Positions 12,424 to 22,287 of a stretch of 64,000 nt of DNA are shown here, in pieces. Position 1 is the stretch's first letter; each line of letters starts with the position of its first letter. The notes beneath the pieces are model-generated. The model made no database searches. It had not been told where the DNA came from and worked only from the letters and a program-made list of their open reading frames with translations. Location of the stretch: assembly GCA_018873225.1 (NCBI GenBank), contig JAEILZ010000001.1, positions 62,001 through 126,000 on the forward strand, read 5' to 3'. The position numbers were made by a program, and so were the translations under genes. The DNA comes from [Phialemoniopsis] sp. UDSM-2020. Taxonomy: Eukaryota; Ascomycota; Sordariomycetes; Thyridiales; Thyridiaceae.

Positions 12424-13410
12424 TTAGTACCTGCTAAACACCCAAGTTGAGACTGTCGCAAAGATGGTTATGATGACAATTCTAGAGAAGAGATCACATC
12501 AGTGTCGATCCGTTGGCGTTTATAAGTAGGGATTAAGCAAAGCTTACCGTGCGACTTTGGGGACCTGTCGCCACCCCGTCGAAGGCAAAGACGACGAAGT
12601 CGGTATGATGGTGGGTGTCATCTCCCCCCGGACCGTTGTGGCGACAGGACTTGTAGTCAGGACCGCCGGCTGCTTGAAGGTGCTCATTGACGTATCAATG
12701 ATCAAGGTTTCCATGGTAGATTCAGTCGCGGCATCAGTCGTGGTCATCTCGACTAGGGTGGTGACGTTCTCGGTGATGATAGTGGTATGGTGCAGAGACT
12801 CGGTTTTGCGTTCGCGATCGAGGGCGCTGACAATGGCCTTGCCGCCAAATATGTCCAGGCAGTAGTCATCGTAGAATATGGTGGCGGAAGCCACATCCGA
12901 CTCGAGGGACGAGGCGAGGTGCGTCGGCAGCGCCGCGACGGTGGTGATGCCACCTCCGCAGGCAGACACGACGCAGGCGGATATGCCGAGCTTGATGGCG
13001 TGCGGGGCCGAGAGGCAGACGCAGGCGTTGGTCACTTCATCTTTGACCTCACAGTGGCCGGGTTGGGCGATGTTGGCGGGTGTGAGACATGTCGAGGCGC
13101 AGGTCGGGACTGGCAGTGTCGGATTAGGGATGAAGGAGTACTTCAAGACGGCAGCGGTTAGCTTCGGGGAAGGCTCGCTGGCTGCCATGGTGGTCAGGGT
13201 AGGCACGCGGGCCAGGGCTGAGAGCATGTCGGAGAGCATGGCGACCTGCTGGATATCGTTGCCCTCATCGCCGGCGAGGAGGCGTGCTTCCGGCTGTTCA
13301 GCCCGAACAACTGGTTCGTTGAGAACAGGCTCCTGCTTGCACAAAGCCAAGACAAAGATGATGCAGAGACAGACGAGCCAGGTGATCTCCCGGAAGGCGT
13401 CGAACATCAT
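12424..13410 (-). CDS. CFEM-domain membrane-anchored surface protein
   Basis: Two exons (13410-12548, 12481-12424; 66 nt intron, GTAAGC donor) give 306 residues. A hydrophobic leader lies at residues 11-24. Eight cysteines at 104, 108, 120, 130, 132, 146, 151 and 184 follow CFEM spacing. A Thr-rich stalk comes next. The second exon adds 19 residues forming a hydrophobic tail (IVIITIFATVSTWVF), read as a carboxyl membrane anchor. Without splicing the frame stops at the donor and the tail is lost. CFEM proteins bind haem iron or act at the fungal surface. The Asp normally two residues before the CxC pair, a haem ligand in studied members, is Thr here, so haem binding is uncertain. The neighbours are a BIM1-like copper protein and a metalloreductase, which fits a role in metal handling. 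Confidence 0.83.
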
Positions 13411-13935
13411 TGCGAAGCTTATGGGAGAGCTGTGATTTCGTGGGGGAGGAGGCGTGACTGTTTCTGAAGTTGGGTTTCAGGCGGCGGGCGAGCGTTGAGA
13501 TAGTGTGATGGGTGCTAATTCGAGTCGAGTTGAACCAAAACAGAGTGTATGGCAGAATGTGGCAAAACATAAAACACAACAGACTCCAGCTTGATTCTCT
13601 GGCCAAGGGAGAAGGGCAGACAGCGGCGGCGCACCTTCCTCGATGCACGACACAGCATTGCCCTGCCCCTTCTAGCCGGGACCATGATTCACACCTACCC
13701 TGTACTGTTCGAGAAGACTTTGGGACAAGAGAAGGTAGGTGACCATCGGTGCTTTCACAAACTCAGGTAAACAACCGTTGTGGTCATCGGGAGAATATAT
13801 TAGTGTTCGTATTGGGATATCATACCATGAGGTGGGCTCTATGTACATCTTTTGAAACGCCCTGTATCTTTTTTTGAGGAATTCCATTCCTCGCTCGCTC
13901 CCAGAAACGCCTTCACCTCCTCGTTCTTTTCAGCA
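13411..13935. other. Spacer between BIM1-like and CFEM genes
   Basis: 525 bases downstream of the BIM1-like gene and upstream of the CFEM gene, both on the minus strand. It should hold the CFEM promoter. I saw no clear regulatory motif or gene. Confidence 0.5.
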
Positions 13936-14736
13936 TTACAGGATGAAAGCAGCGCCAAGGCAGCCCATGGCGGCAACAACGAGCATGTTGGTGACAGAGA
14001 GCGAGCTCTCGACGAACCCGCCAGCGCCGTTCGTGCCCGTGCTCTGGCTGGGCTGCGAGGCGGAGCTGGTCGCGGTGGTAGGAGCGCTGGTACCGGCAGA
14101 GGCACCACCTGTCGTCGCAGGGCTGGCACTTCCGCCGCTGCTGGGGTTGACGAGGGCCGACAGCTCCGTGTCGCTGTCGTACGAGTACGAGGCCGTGCCA
14201 TTTTTGCAGCCCGAGCTGGGGACCTCGCCCTTGCCGCTGACAAACTTGACGATGGAGCACTGTTGAGGAGAAAAAAAAAGCGTTAGAGGTGCTCTACATC
14301 ATCTCGTGTTTTCTGTAGCTCAATTGACACTTACCTGGTACAGCAGACCGTCGGGCGCATTGGCGACGATGCTAAAGACGCCGTTCTTGCCGACCCACGC
14401 TTCCGGGGCGGGGATCTCGGGCTCGCAGATCTCGCCGAGGCCGCTCTGGAAGATGATGGGGAAGAGCTGCGTCCAGTTGCCCGAGGCCTTCTCGTCGAGG
14501 GTGGCGCGGAAGAGCCACTTGGTCTGGGGGTGCAGCATCTTGGCGCCGACGGGCTGGCCGCCGACGTGGAACTCGGTCGTGGGCTGGGCGAAGTCCGGGG
14601 TGAAGCCGCCGCAAGGACCCGTGCCCTCCTTGTCGTCGTCGAAGCCAATGGTCGGGGGCGTCTGGAGGGTGAAGTGGGCGTTGGCGGCGGAGAGCAGCAG
14701 CAGCGCCGCGGCCGAGAGCGAGGCAAGAGGTGCCAT
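13936..14736 (-). CDS. GPI-anchored BIM1-like (X325) copper-binding protein
   Basis: Two exons (14736-14335, 14259-13936; 75 nt intron with GTAAGT donor and CAACAG acceptor) give 241 residues. A 20-residue signal peptide ends in SAANA, so the mature protein starts with His21 (HFTLQTPPTIGFDDD). That is the histidine-brace arrangement of X325/BIM1 proteins, LPMO-like in fold but non-oxidative. Further conserved features are PCGGF at about 41-45, His57, His69, ATLD and GDGLLYQC-like residues around the exon join. A Ser/Thr-rich stalk follows. The carboxyl end is a hydrophobic GPI signal (NMLVVAAMGCLGAAFIL). Cryptococcus BIM1 works in copper uptake; the same role here is inferred. It lies between the CFEM gene and the FRE reductase gene, and shares a 2.1 kb upstream region with the reductase. 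Confidence 0.88.
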
Positions 14737-16882
14737 GGTGACGATGTGATGGGGGTTAGGAGGAAGGAGGGTGTTGCTGGTGAGCTCTCGAGACGAATTG
14801 AGTGAGCAGAGGAGGAATTGCTTTTGAAGCTTGTTGTCGAGGGGAACAGAGTGTTTGGAGAGTAGAATAAAGTACGGAGCAGAAGAGCTATGTCAGTGGC
14901 GGGTGGGATGAGCGCATGAGAGAGCTTTATGGAAGGCCGGGTGAAGTGGGTAAGTCGAGTCTAGAGTGGTGGAGCTTCCCAGAACCCCAAGCTCTAAGCT
15001 TAACAAGGGTGCAACCTCAAGGTACCTCGTAGGGCAGAGGATCCTTTCTCTTCGTGTGCCCGTGAGAGACCGGATAGGAAGGCCAGGAAGATGTGAGCTG
15101 GTTTTGAATGCGAGGAAGCGGGACAGAACTACACTTGAGCAAACCTTGACGAGTCGAGTCAAGCTGGACGCCTGACAGGCAACATTTTACATATCGGTCA
15201 TTGATCAATACGCCCAAGATACCTGATACGATGAGAGGAATATCTCCCACAAGAGACTCCGGCCGCGGATCTGCCCATCATTGCTGGCCGGAAGGGCGGC
15301 AGAGCTAGACTCGAAATTACCTGGTCCAGCGCCATTGACACATGGGATTGATGTCGAGGTTGGGATGACACAAGACCGGCGCCCCTTGCGACAAGACATG
15401 ATCAGCCCCAAAGATATCGAAACATGCTCTTTACAGATGGCGAAACAATCTCAATACCACGATCGCTAGTGCCCGGCGCCACCGTTGCTGGTGCGAGGCG
15501 CCCCGCCATTACCATGTTTCTCAACTTCGAAACCAGAGAGATGTGACTTGACGCGCTTTGCCCAGGTGCCACGGACTCGGGTCGCATCCTGCGAGGCGAC
15601 AGGACTTCGTATCCATTCCTTCATTACTGATAAACAGCAATTGATCTATCGGGTTTCTTCTCTATTGTGTCTTGTCAGTCAGCTGGTCTGCCGTAGATGC
15701 AGACTGATGTTGCGCAATTCCTGTCAGTCGTGCCGAGGAGGAGGGGTTCATTGGAGGGACGTCCAGCTTTGACCCCTCGTTGGCTCCAGGGCTTGTCGCC
15801 TCCCCTGTCAGATCTTCCATCTTCTGCTGTGCGGCTTCTTTAGCTCATGTTGTGCGCAAGTTTCTCACTCCACCCAACCCCCGTTTCAGGGCTAGCGCCA
15901 TCCACCCGGGTGTCCATGAGCGAAAGGGTTCCCCCCCAAAACCCCCAATTGGGCGCATCTTGGATCTCTCAGTGAGAAGGATTGAGCAAGTTATGGCTGG
16001 CTCGCTTGTTTTAGTGCCCGAGTCTGCGGCACCCTACTGCACCCATGCTGGCCACTCAGAGGCCGCGCCTCGTTGTGCAGGATGGAGCCTCTCGACTTCT
16101 GCACCAAACTCCCGCCGCCTGGACGAGTCAATTAATGGCAAGATAATGTGGTTGACAAGAGAGCACAGCTTTGATGCGGGGACGTAAGAGTGGGCTGCTT
16201 GCTGCAGACGAATGATGCAAGCAAGACAAAGCTGTTCGAGGTCTACACTCAAGTCTCTCGAAACATTCAACATCTCATCGTCTCGTCGTTCGAAATAGCC
16301 CTCTGGTCACTGGTGCCTCTTGAGCTGAAGCTCGCACTTTGATCACTAGGCTCGTCTTATCCAGAACTGCCGTACGCGGGGCCCGTTTACCCGTTAAGCC
16401 GTTCTTTACACCGGGACGGACCAGACGACGCAGACAACCTGTCGCCAGCTCGAAGACCTGTCGGGTCATCTGGTACATCCCACCCACACCTTTTCCTTGG
16501 CAGGCAAAGTAAGCAAGTACTTGCTCAATCTACCGCAAAGAATCCTAGCGACGGATCCGCGCCAAACACTTGCTTCCTTTTGTCAGCCCCCGCCGTTATC
16601 TGACATCGGAGTGCCTGCGCCATCGTCCACCTCCTCCGAACTTGAACCATTTTCTTCTTCTCTCGTCCCGAGCTGTCGCATTTTCCAGGGTCGCAAGGCG
16701 GTGACGAGTACCCTGGCAGGACTTTACACCATACCCGATCAATTCCAAGGCTTCGCATGAGGAACTCGATCAATACCCAGGCACAGCTCGGCAACGGCGC
16801 ATATCTGGCGACGGGATCGCCCTTGACCCTCCGGTCGACCTTGTTCAACTAACCGCCTTTCCGGTCTCGCGCGACAGCCAAG
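14737..16882. promoter_or_regulatory. Shared divergent upstream region of the BIM1-like and FRE genes
   Basis: About 2.1 kb between two divergent metal-related genes, without a recognisable gene. TTGCTCA, the core of the yeast Mac1 copper element (TTTGCTCA), occurs three times counting both strands: 15136-15143 (exact 8-mer, reverse strand), 15983-15990 (7 of 8, reverse) and 16520-16527 (7 of 8, forward). A weak iron-GATA-like match (GTCAGATAA on the minus strand) lies near 16594. These matches are by eye and are only suggestive. Confidence 0.4.
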
Positions 16883-18886
16883 ATGGACAGGATATCAAAA
16901 CGCCATTCCGGCATGGATATGGGCGGCGGCGGAATGGACATGGGTGGCATGATGGGCACCAACATGTTCCAGACTACAAATATCGCCATCGCCGAGACCT
17001 ACTGGTACATCATCGTAGGTGTCTTGGGTCTGATGGTAGCCATCCGCCTCGTCAATTACTACGACTTCCGGCAAAGGTATGTTCTTGATCACCACTCGGT
17101 CCTTTTGACTGGTTACTCACTCTGCTTGCCTAGGTTACGAAGCCGCGCATCCACCTCGACGCAGTCTCCCACCAAGCCCGCCAACTGGTTCCTCCAGACA
17201 TGGGCCACCCTCACAGCAGTCGGTCGCGAAATGAGCTATCCCCAGCTCTACGTCCCATTCAAGCTCGTCTCGTGGATGACACCTCCGCCTCTCGGCCGTA
17301 TCCTCGTTCTCCTCGTCTACTGGGCCGTCATCATCGGCATGATGGCCACCAATGCCATCATTAAAGACGGTCTGTTTTGGGAGCGGATCGGCTTTCGCAA
17401 CGCATGGGTCACCATCACCCAGCTGCCACTTCTCTACCTCCTCGCTTCGAAATCCTCCGTTCTAGGCTTCATCTCTGGGATATCCTACGAAAGGCTCAAT
17501 TGGTTGCACCGGTGGGTGGCGCGCACCATGTTCGTCACAGCATCCGTCCACGGCTGGCACTTTTGGAACGAGTACGCCATCGCCGGCCTCACCCAGGACC
17601 TCGTCGAGATGATGCCCATGGTCTACTACGGCATAGGCGCATGGGCCTTGCTGTTGTGGTCGTGCATCAGCACCTTTGCCCCGCTTCGGCACTGGTGCTA
17701 TGAGCTCTTCGTCATCCAGCACATCCTTACCGCTGTCGTCTTCCTGTGGGTGGTCTATGTCCACATCCCTGCCTACGCGAGGTACAACGTGTGGTTTGCC
17801 ATTGCCGCACTCTGTTTCGACCGCTTCTGCCGCACTCTACTGCTCATTTGGCAGAACATCAAGTTCCGACCCAACAAGGCACGATGCAAAGGTGGCCAGC
17901 GCATCGGTCACCAGGCCCAAGTGTCCACTATCGGCGACTCGATTACCGCCGTCACCATCAAAGACGTACACTTTCGCTGGCGGGCCGGCCAGCATCTCTA
18001 TCTTTGGATGCCCAGCGTGGGACCTATCGAAGCCCACCCCTACACCATTGCTTGCGCCCATCAACTCCCGGACACCTGCATCTGCAACAGCATTCAGCTA
18101 ATCATTCGGAAGCACGATGGTTTCTCCAACAGGCTACACAAATTCGCATCCAAGAATGAGACGTCTGAGAATAAGAAGACATGCACCGTCTTCGTTCATG
18201 GCCCTTACGGAAACCCTCCGAGGTGGGACGTTTACGAGACGTTGATCCTCATCTCGGCCTCGACAGGCGCATCATTCACCCTACCCATCCTCGAGAGTGT
18301 CTTGCAAGCAAAGAAGTCCATCTGCACAAAGCGCATTGACTTTCTCCTTGCTGCAAAGAAGGGAGATGAGATTGATTACTACATCGAGCGTCTCCACGAG
18401 TCGATCAACAAGGCCCGGGATCTAGGCATCGAACTGCGCGTCCATGTCGCCGTGACTGGCACGCCCTCGACCCGCACTCGCGACACCATCACTCCCGATT
18501 CGACATCAGAGAAGGCGGGACTGCGCTCGCAGACTCTGGGAGCGACTAGTAGTACTTGTGCCATGATGGAAAGCGGCAAATGCTGCGCGGCCAGCTCGGT
18601 GGACATTGAGCAGTCAGCGTCGGAACGCAGCCCCAAACAACGTGCCGGCAGCAGCGCCAGCATTGACTCGCATGTGCACCACTCGTCGACGAGGCCCGAT
18701 ATTAGGTCCTTCATCCGCAGCGCGGTTGAGGAGACGGGCGGTGAGACGTCGGTGGTGGTCTGCGGCGGCAAGTCACTGGTAGCCGGGGCGCGAAACTGTG
18801 TGGCCCAGCTGTCGGACGAGAGAGCAGTGCATAAGGGGACGGGCGCCCAGGGCATCCACCTGCATGTTGAAGAGTATTGCTTCTAG
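16883..18886 (+). CDS. FRE-type ferric/cupric reductase with Met-rich amino end
   Basis: Two exons (16883-17076, 17134-18886; 57 nt in-frame intron, GTATGT donor) give 648 residues. It reduces extracellular Fe(III) or Cu(II) with electrons passed from NADPH through FAD and two haems. The exported amino end is Met-rich (eight Met in the first 28 residues, MDMGG repeats), like the copper-binding ends of CTR transporters. Several membrane helices follow, with haem-type histidines in LHRWVARTMFVTASVHGWHF and LRHWCYELFVIQHIL. The FAD motif is HPYTIA, the NADP motif GPYGNP followed by a Ser/Thr-rich loop, and a late VVVCGG segment precedes the end at EEYCF. A Ser-rich insert sits between the two NADP segments. 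It is divergently placed from the BIM1-like gene, which suggests that it supplies reduced metal. Confidence 0.92.
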   Translation: MDRISKRHSGMDMGGGGMDMGGMMGTNMFQTTNIAIAETYWYIIVGVLGLMVAIRLVNYYDFRQRYVLDHHSVLLTGYSLCLPRLRSRASTSTQSPTKPANWFLQTWATLTAVGREMSYPQLYVPFKLVSWMTPPPLGRILVLLVYWAVIIGMMATNAIIKDGLFWERIGFRNAWVTITQLPLLYLLASKSSVLGFISGISYERLNWLHRWVARTMFVTASVHGWHFWNEYAIAGLTQDLVEMMPMVYYGIGAWALLLWSCISTFAPLRHWCYELFVIQHILTAVVFLWVVYVHIPAYARYNVWFAIAALCFDRFCRTLLLIWQNIKFRPNKARCKGGQRIGHQAQVSTIGDSITAVTIKDVHFRWRAGQHLYLWMPSVGPIEAHPYTIACAHQLPDTCICNSIQLIIRKHDGFSNRLHKFASKNETSENKKTCTVFVHGPYGNPPRWDVYETLILISASTGASFTLPILESVLQAKKSICTKRIDFLLAAKKGDEIDYYIERLHESINKARDLGIELRVHVAVTGTPSTRTRDTITPDSTSEKAGLRSQTLGATSSTCAMMESGKCCAASSVDIEQSASERSPKQRAGSSASIDSHVHHSSTRPDIRSFIRSAVEETGGETSVVVCGGKSLVAGARNCVAQLSDERAVHKGTGAQGIHLHVEEYCF

Positions 18887-19075
18887 TATCACTGGCGGGC
18901 ATGTTTTGAACCGTATATGCTTTTGTTGCATGGCGTGGCGTTTACTGTAATGAGTGATGAAAAAAAAGAATTTGGTCACGGCTTGTAGACAAATACCTCT
19001 GAATATACCATCTTTCATTAACGATTAGAGAAAAGTCTTCTTATGGAAACCGACACTGTCTAAACTTTCTTCCGA

Positions 19076-21038
19076 TCAGACCCAAGCGCCAGGAATTACA
19101 TGCTGATCAGACGGAAGATCGTCAACATCCGACTCGGTTTCACTACACTCGGTCGAGCTGTCCCTGACCGTGATCAAGACATCGTGGTCACTCTCAGTAT
19201 CGGCAACGTCGTCATGATCCATGCTAGCAAGTAGAACATCATCCCCTTCGTCCTTGGCTGCATCGAACATGGCTTTCATCAAGCCCTCCTTCTGCACATT
19301 TCGCGGCACAGCATCAAATTGGAACTTGAGAGGCTTAGCGATCAAGAGTGATGAGTAGTTATCCCAGTGCACATTGACCTCTTTGCCGTCTGATCCAAGC
19401 TTCTTGCGAATGTTGAAAGCCCAGGCAATCCCTCCCATGGTGAGGAAGAGGTCTTGCTCGACGATGGGAACGCCCTGGCAGGTACGCCTGCCGAAGCCGA
19501 ACTGCGAGTAGCCGTTCAGATTGGGGTGGACCGTGAGGGGCTCCTTGTACGTCGGGTACTTGGGCGACAGCCACCGCTCCGGGTTGAAGGTCTCTGGGTC
19601 CGGGTACACGTTTTCGTCGCGGGTGATTCCCCTGTCGTCGGGTTAGCAGGCAAGTCATCGATGAGATATGTGCTTCTCTTACCACTCAAGGGCATGAATA
19701 GTGGCGCCGGCAGGGATAAAGTATCCGTTGTACACATCGTCCTTTTCAACAGCGTGCGGAATGCCTGCATCAGGGGTGATTAGTGGTTGATACCTTGTTG
19801 ACTGTTTCAAACCAAAACGTACCAGTAGGCACAGGCGGCCTCCACCGAATGACCTCCTTGACCACCGCCCTGAGCATCGGCAGCCTAGCCCTGTCCTCCC
19901 ATTGAGGGCACTCTCCATCAAGAACGGCATCGATCTCATCCTGCAGCTTCGTCTGCCATAAAGGATAGTGACACATAGCCAGAAGAAAACTCTGAATAGG
20001 ACTGCCGATCGTGAGCGCCCCAGCAATAGCCATGAGGCCGACGACGTAGCTCGCCTCCTTGCTCTCCACGCCAGACTTCTTCTCGTGTATGCCCGACTGC
20101 TTGTCCCGGAGGTACGTCCGCACAAAGCTCGGCTGCGCCTTGCCCCGCTCCATCATGTCGCGGACGTACTCGACGTTGTCCCCGAAAAGCTTCGCCTCCT
20201 CGGCGTGCCGCGCGCGCTCCCTCCGCTTCCAGGGGCTCAGCGGGCGCGGCAGGTGCGCGAGGGGCGCGACGACGTTGGGCAGGGCGCCCGCGGGGCTGAT
20301 GGTCTGCAGCAGGCCGAAGGTCGTGGCGGCCAGGGTCGAGGCCGGGTGCGGCGAGCCCCAGCTCAGGCGCGAGACGGTGCGCGTGGTGAACTGCTCGATC
20401 CAGTCGATGTAGTTGTCCGGCCGGCGGAGTAGCAGGTAGAGAAGCCTGTCGCGCTCGCGGGTCGGGTAGCCGTGCAGCGAGTCTGCGGTCGAGGCGGCCA
20501 TGAGGTGGTGGCAGAGCTTGCGCTGTCGCTTCCAGGTGTCTGTGTGGTGTTCATGTTAGACATCATAAGGAGGTTGACTCAGTCGAACCGTCATGGACTC
20601 ACCGGTACGGCCTAGAAGGGCCAGATATTCTCCGCTTGTCCGGTTGTCGGGCAGATTGGCGATTACAGGTCGGTCCGAGTATATGAGACTCCTCTTGGAC
20701 AGTAGGTCATGGGCAACTTGCTCAGATGAGATCCAGATATGGATGGAGCCAAACATTTCCATCTGGTAGATGGGGCCGTACTCCTTACTCCATTCGAAGA
20801 ACTTGAGCCATGTCTTCTCTGGGGGTACATCATGGATACGGCCAATGTATGGCAAACCTGTTGGTAGGATCACACATGTCAGTCACTCACCGCTCGGCCT
20901 CGAAGGGAGATGGCAGTCTTGACCTTTCGGACCAGGAAGTCGGCGCACTCCTGCTGGTAATTTCTTCCTGGTTAGACACTTGTGGATTGCTAGAAGGCAG
21001 ATCGCCGCAAGGACGAATAGTGCCTGGAGTGCGAGCAT
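19076..21038 (-). CDS. Cytochrome P450 monooxygenase (OrdA/CYP64-like group)
   Basis: Five exons (21038-20924, 20857-20603, 20539-19823, 19764-19683, 19631-19076) give 574 residues. An amino-terminal membrane helix is followed by LPGPKGLPYIG, the proline hinge. Visible motifs are WKRQRK (C helix), ExxR at 352-355, PERW at 407-410 and the haem loop FGFGRRTCQGV with Cys441. The first intron uses a GTCAAG donor at 20923. The stronger-looking GTGAGT at 20890 would leave only a 33 nt intron and would break the PGPKGLPYIG motif. The I-helix motif reads AGALT at 296-300, with Leu in place of the usual Asp/Glu. The last 70 residues are an acidic tail not usual for P450s. The substrate is unknown, and no other secondary-metabolite gene lies beside it. 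Confidence 0.93.
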
Positions 21039-22287
21039 GTCGAATGTCTGGCCTCTTGGTCTGCCATAGACAATGAGCAACAGGGAGCAAAACAGTGGTT
21101 TGCAGCTCAGGCAAGTAGAAAGAAATGTGAGATCTAGGATATTTCTCAGCTAGACCTTTTCAGATAACATTCAGATCTCAGAACACTTCGAGGTTATATG
21201 AACTAGTCCACCTACACCCCTGCCCCTATGTGCCAACTGACTTGATACAAAGCTCGTGGCAGTACGTGACCAAGTCACTTCCCACAGCTTTCACTGCCAG
21301 TTATACAAACAAAGCCAGCGTGGCGGTTCTCTTACACTATACAGATGCTAGATGCTGGGGATCAGCATCGCAGGTTGTTCCCCTGGAACTCCGGTCCATA
21401 CACAGAGTGCCTGGCGGCCAAGCGCTTTGGCGCATAAAGCCAAGTGTCGTGAGTCCGCCAAGTTTCATGATGCCAAGATAGGACTTCTATCCCCAAGCCC
21501 GCGCGCTTGCCAACATGGCCGCCAGCTGCGATGTAGTCGGCACCGATGCGGCAACCGAGATTCTGGGTTGATATAAGCCATCACAGGGTCTTTCGCATTT
21601 AGCGAGGTGAACATTGGGACAAGATCAGCATGATGCCATCGGCCTTGGCGAAGACGATCTGAGCTGCTCTTATGTCCTGGCGTCTTGCTACGGGACCGAG
21701 ATAGTAGTATTGGGACTTGCATCAATGCGTGTGTATGTATATCGTCACTCGCTGGCCAGCCAGAGTGCGCCAATGCGCTTCATGCGTGCCTGGCCTTGAA
21801 AACTCATCTGCCGTTGAGCGCCTCAAGCCACATGCAAGCGCCAATGTGACAGCCGAAGTGACGTGTAGCCCAACGCCGAGGCCTGTCAGTCTGGTGCCTA
21901 TGCAAGATGCACCGTCCGTCGCGTGTCTGGAGATATGCAAGATTCGGTGATACAAGGGTTTTATTGGTGTGCGTTGGGGGTTAGCGTCGGGAAGATCAAC
22001 AGACATGGGATGGCTGAAGAACCAGACCCATGTCCGGACCTTTGGGGGGAGAAGGCCGGCGTGCCTGATTCGTCAAAGCTTATCATCACTTCCACAACTC
22101 CACGAGGCGTATGTGACGATGGCTTAGTCTTGCTTTCGACTGTGCTTTGCGTTGCAAACAAAGCCGTTCATCACTAAGAACTGACATGCCCTCGGTTGAC
22201 GATCATTGGGAGTTCAGGAGATTGCAATAATAGGATTCAAAGATTGTATACTTGAATCATTAAAATAAACTTCTCACAAGTTGCCCG
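21039..22287. other. Intergenic region upstream of the P450 gene
   Basis: 1.25 kb between the P450 start and the 3' end of the kinase gene, both on the minus strand. Only short frames without recognisable features are present. It should contain the P450 promoter. Confidence 0.55.

Noticed and set aside
20858..20890. 33 nt intron with strong GTGAGT donor in the P450 gene
   Set aside because: Too short for fungal splicing and breaks the conserved hinge. The donor at 20923 fits both size and protein.
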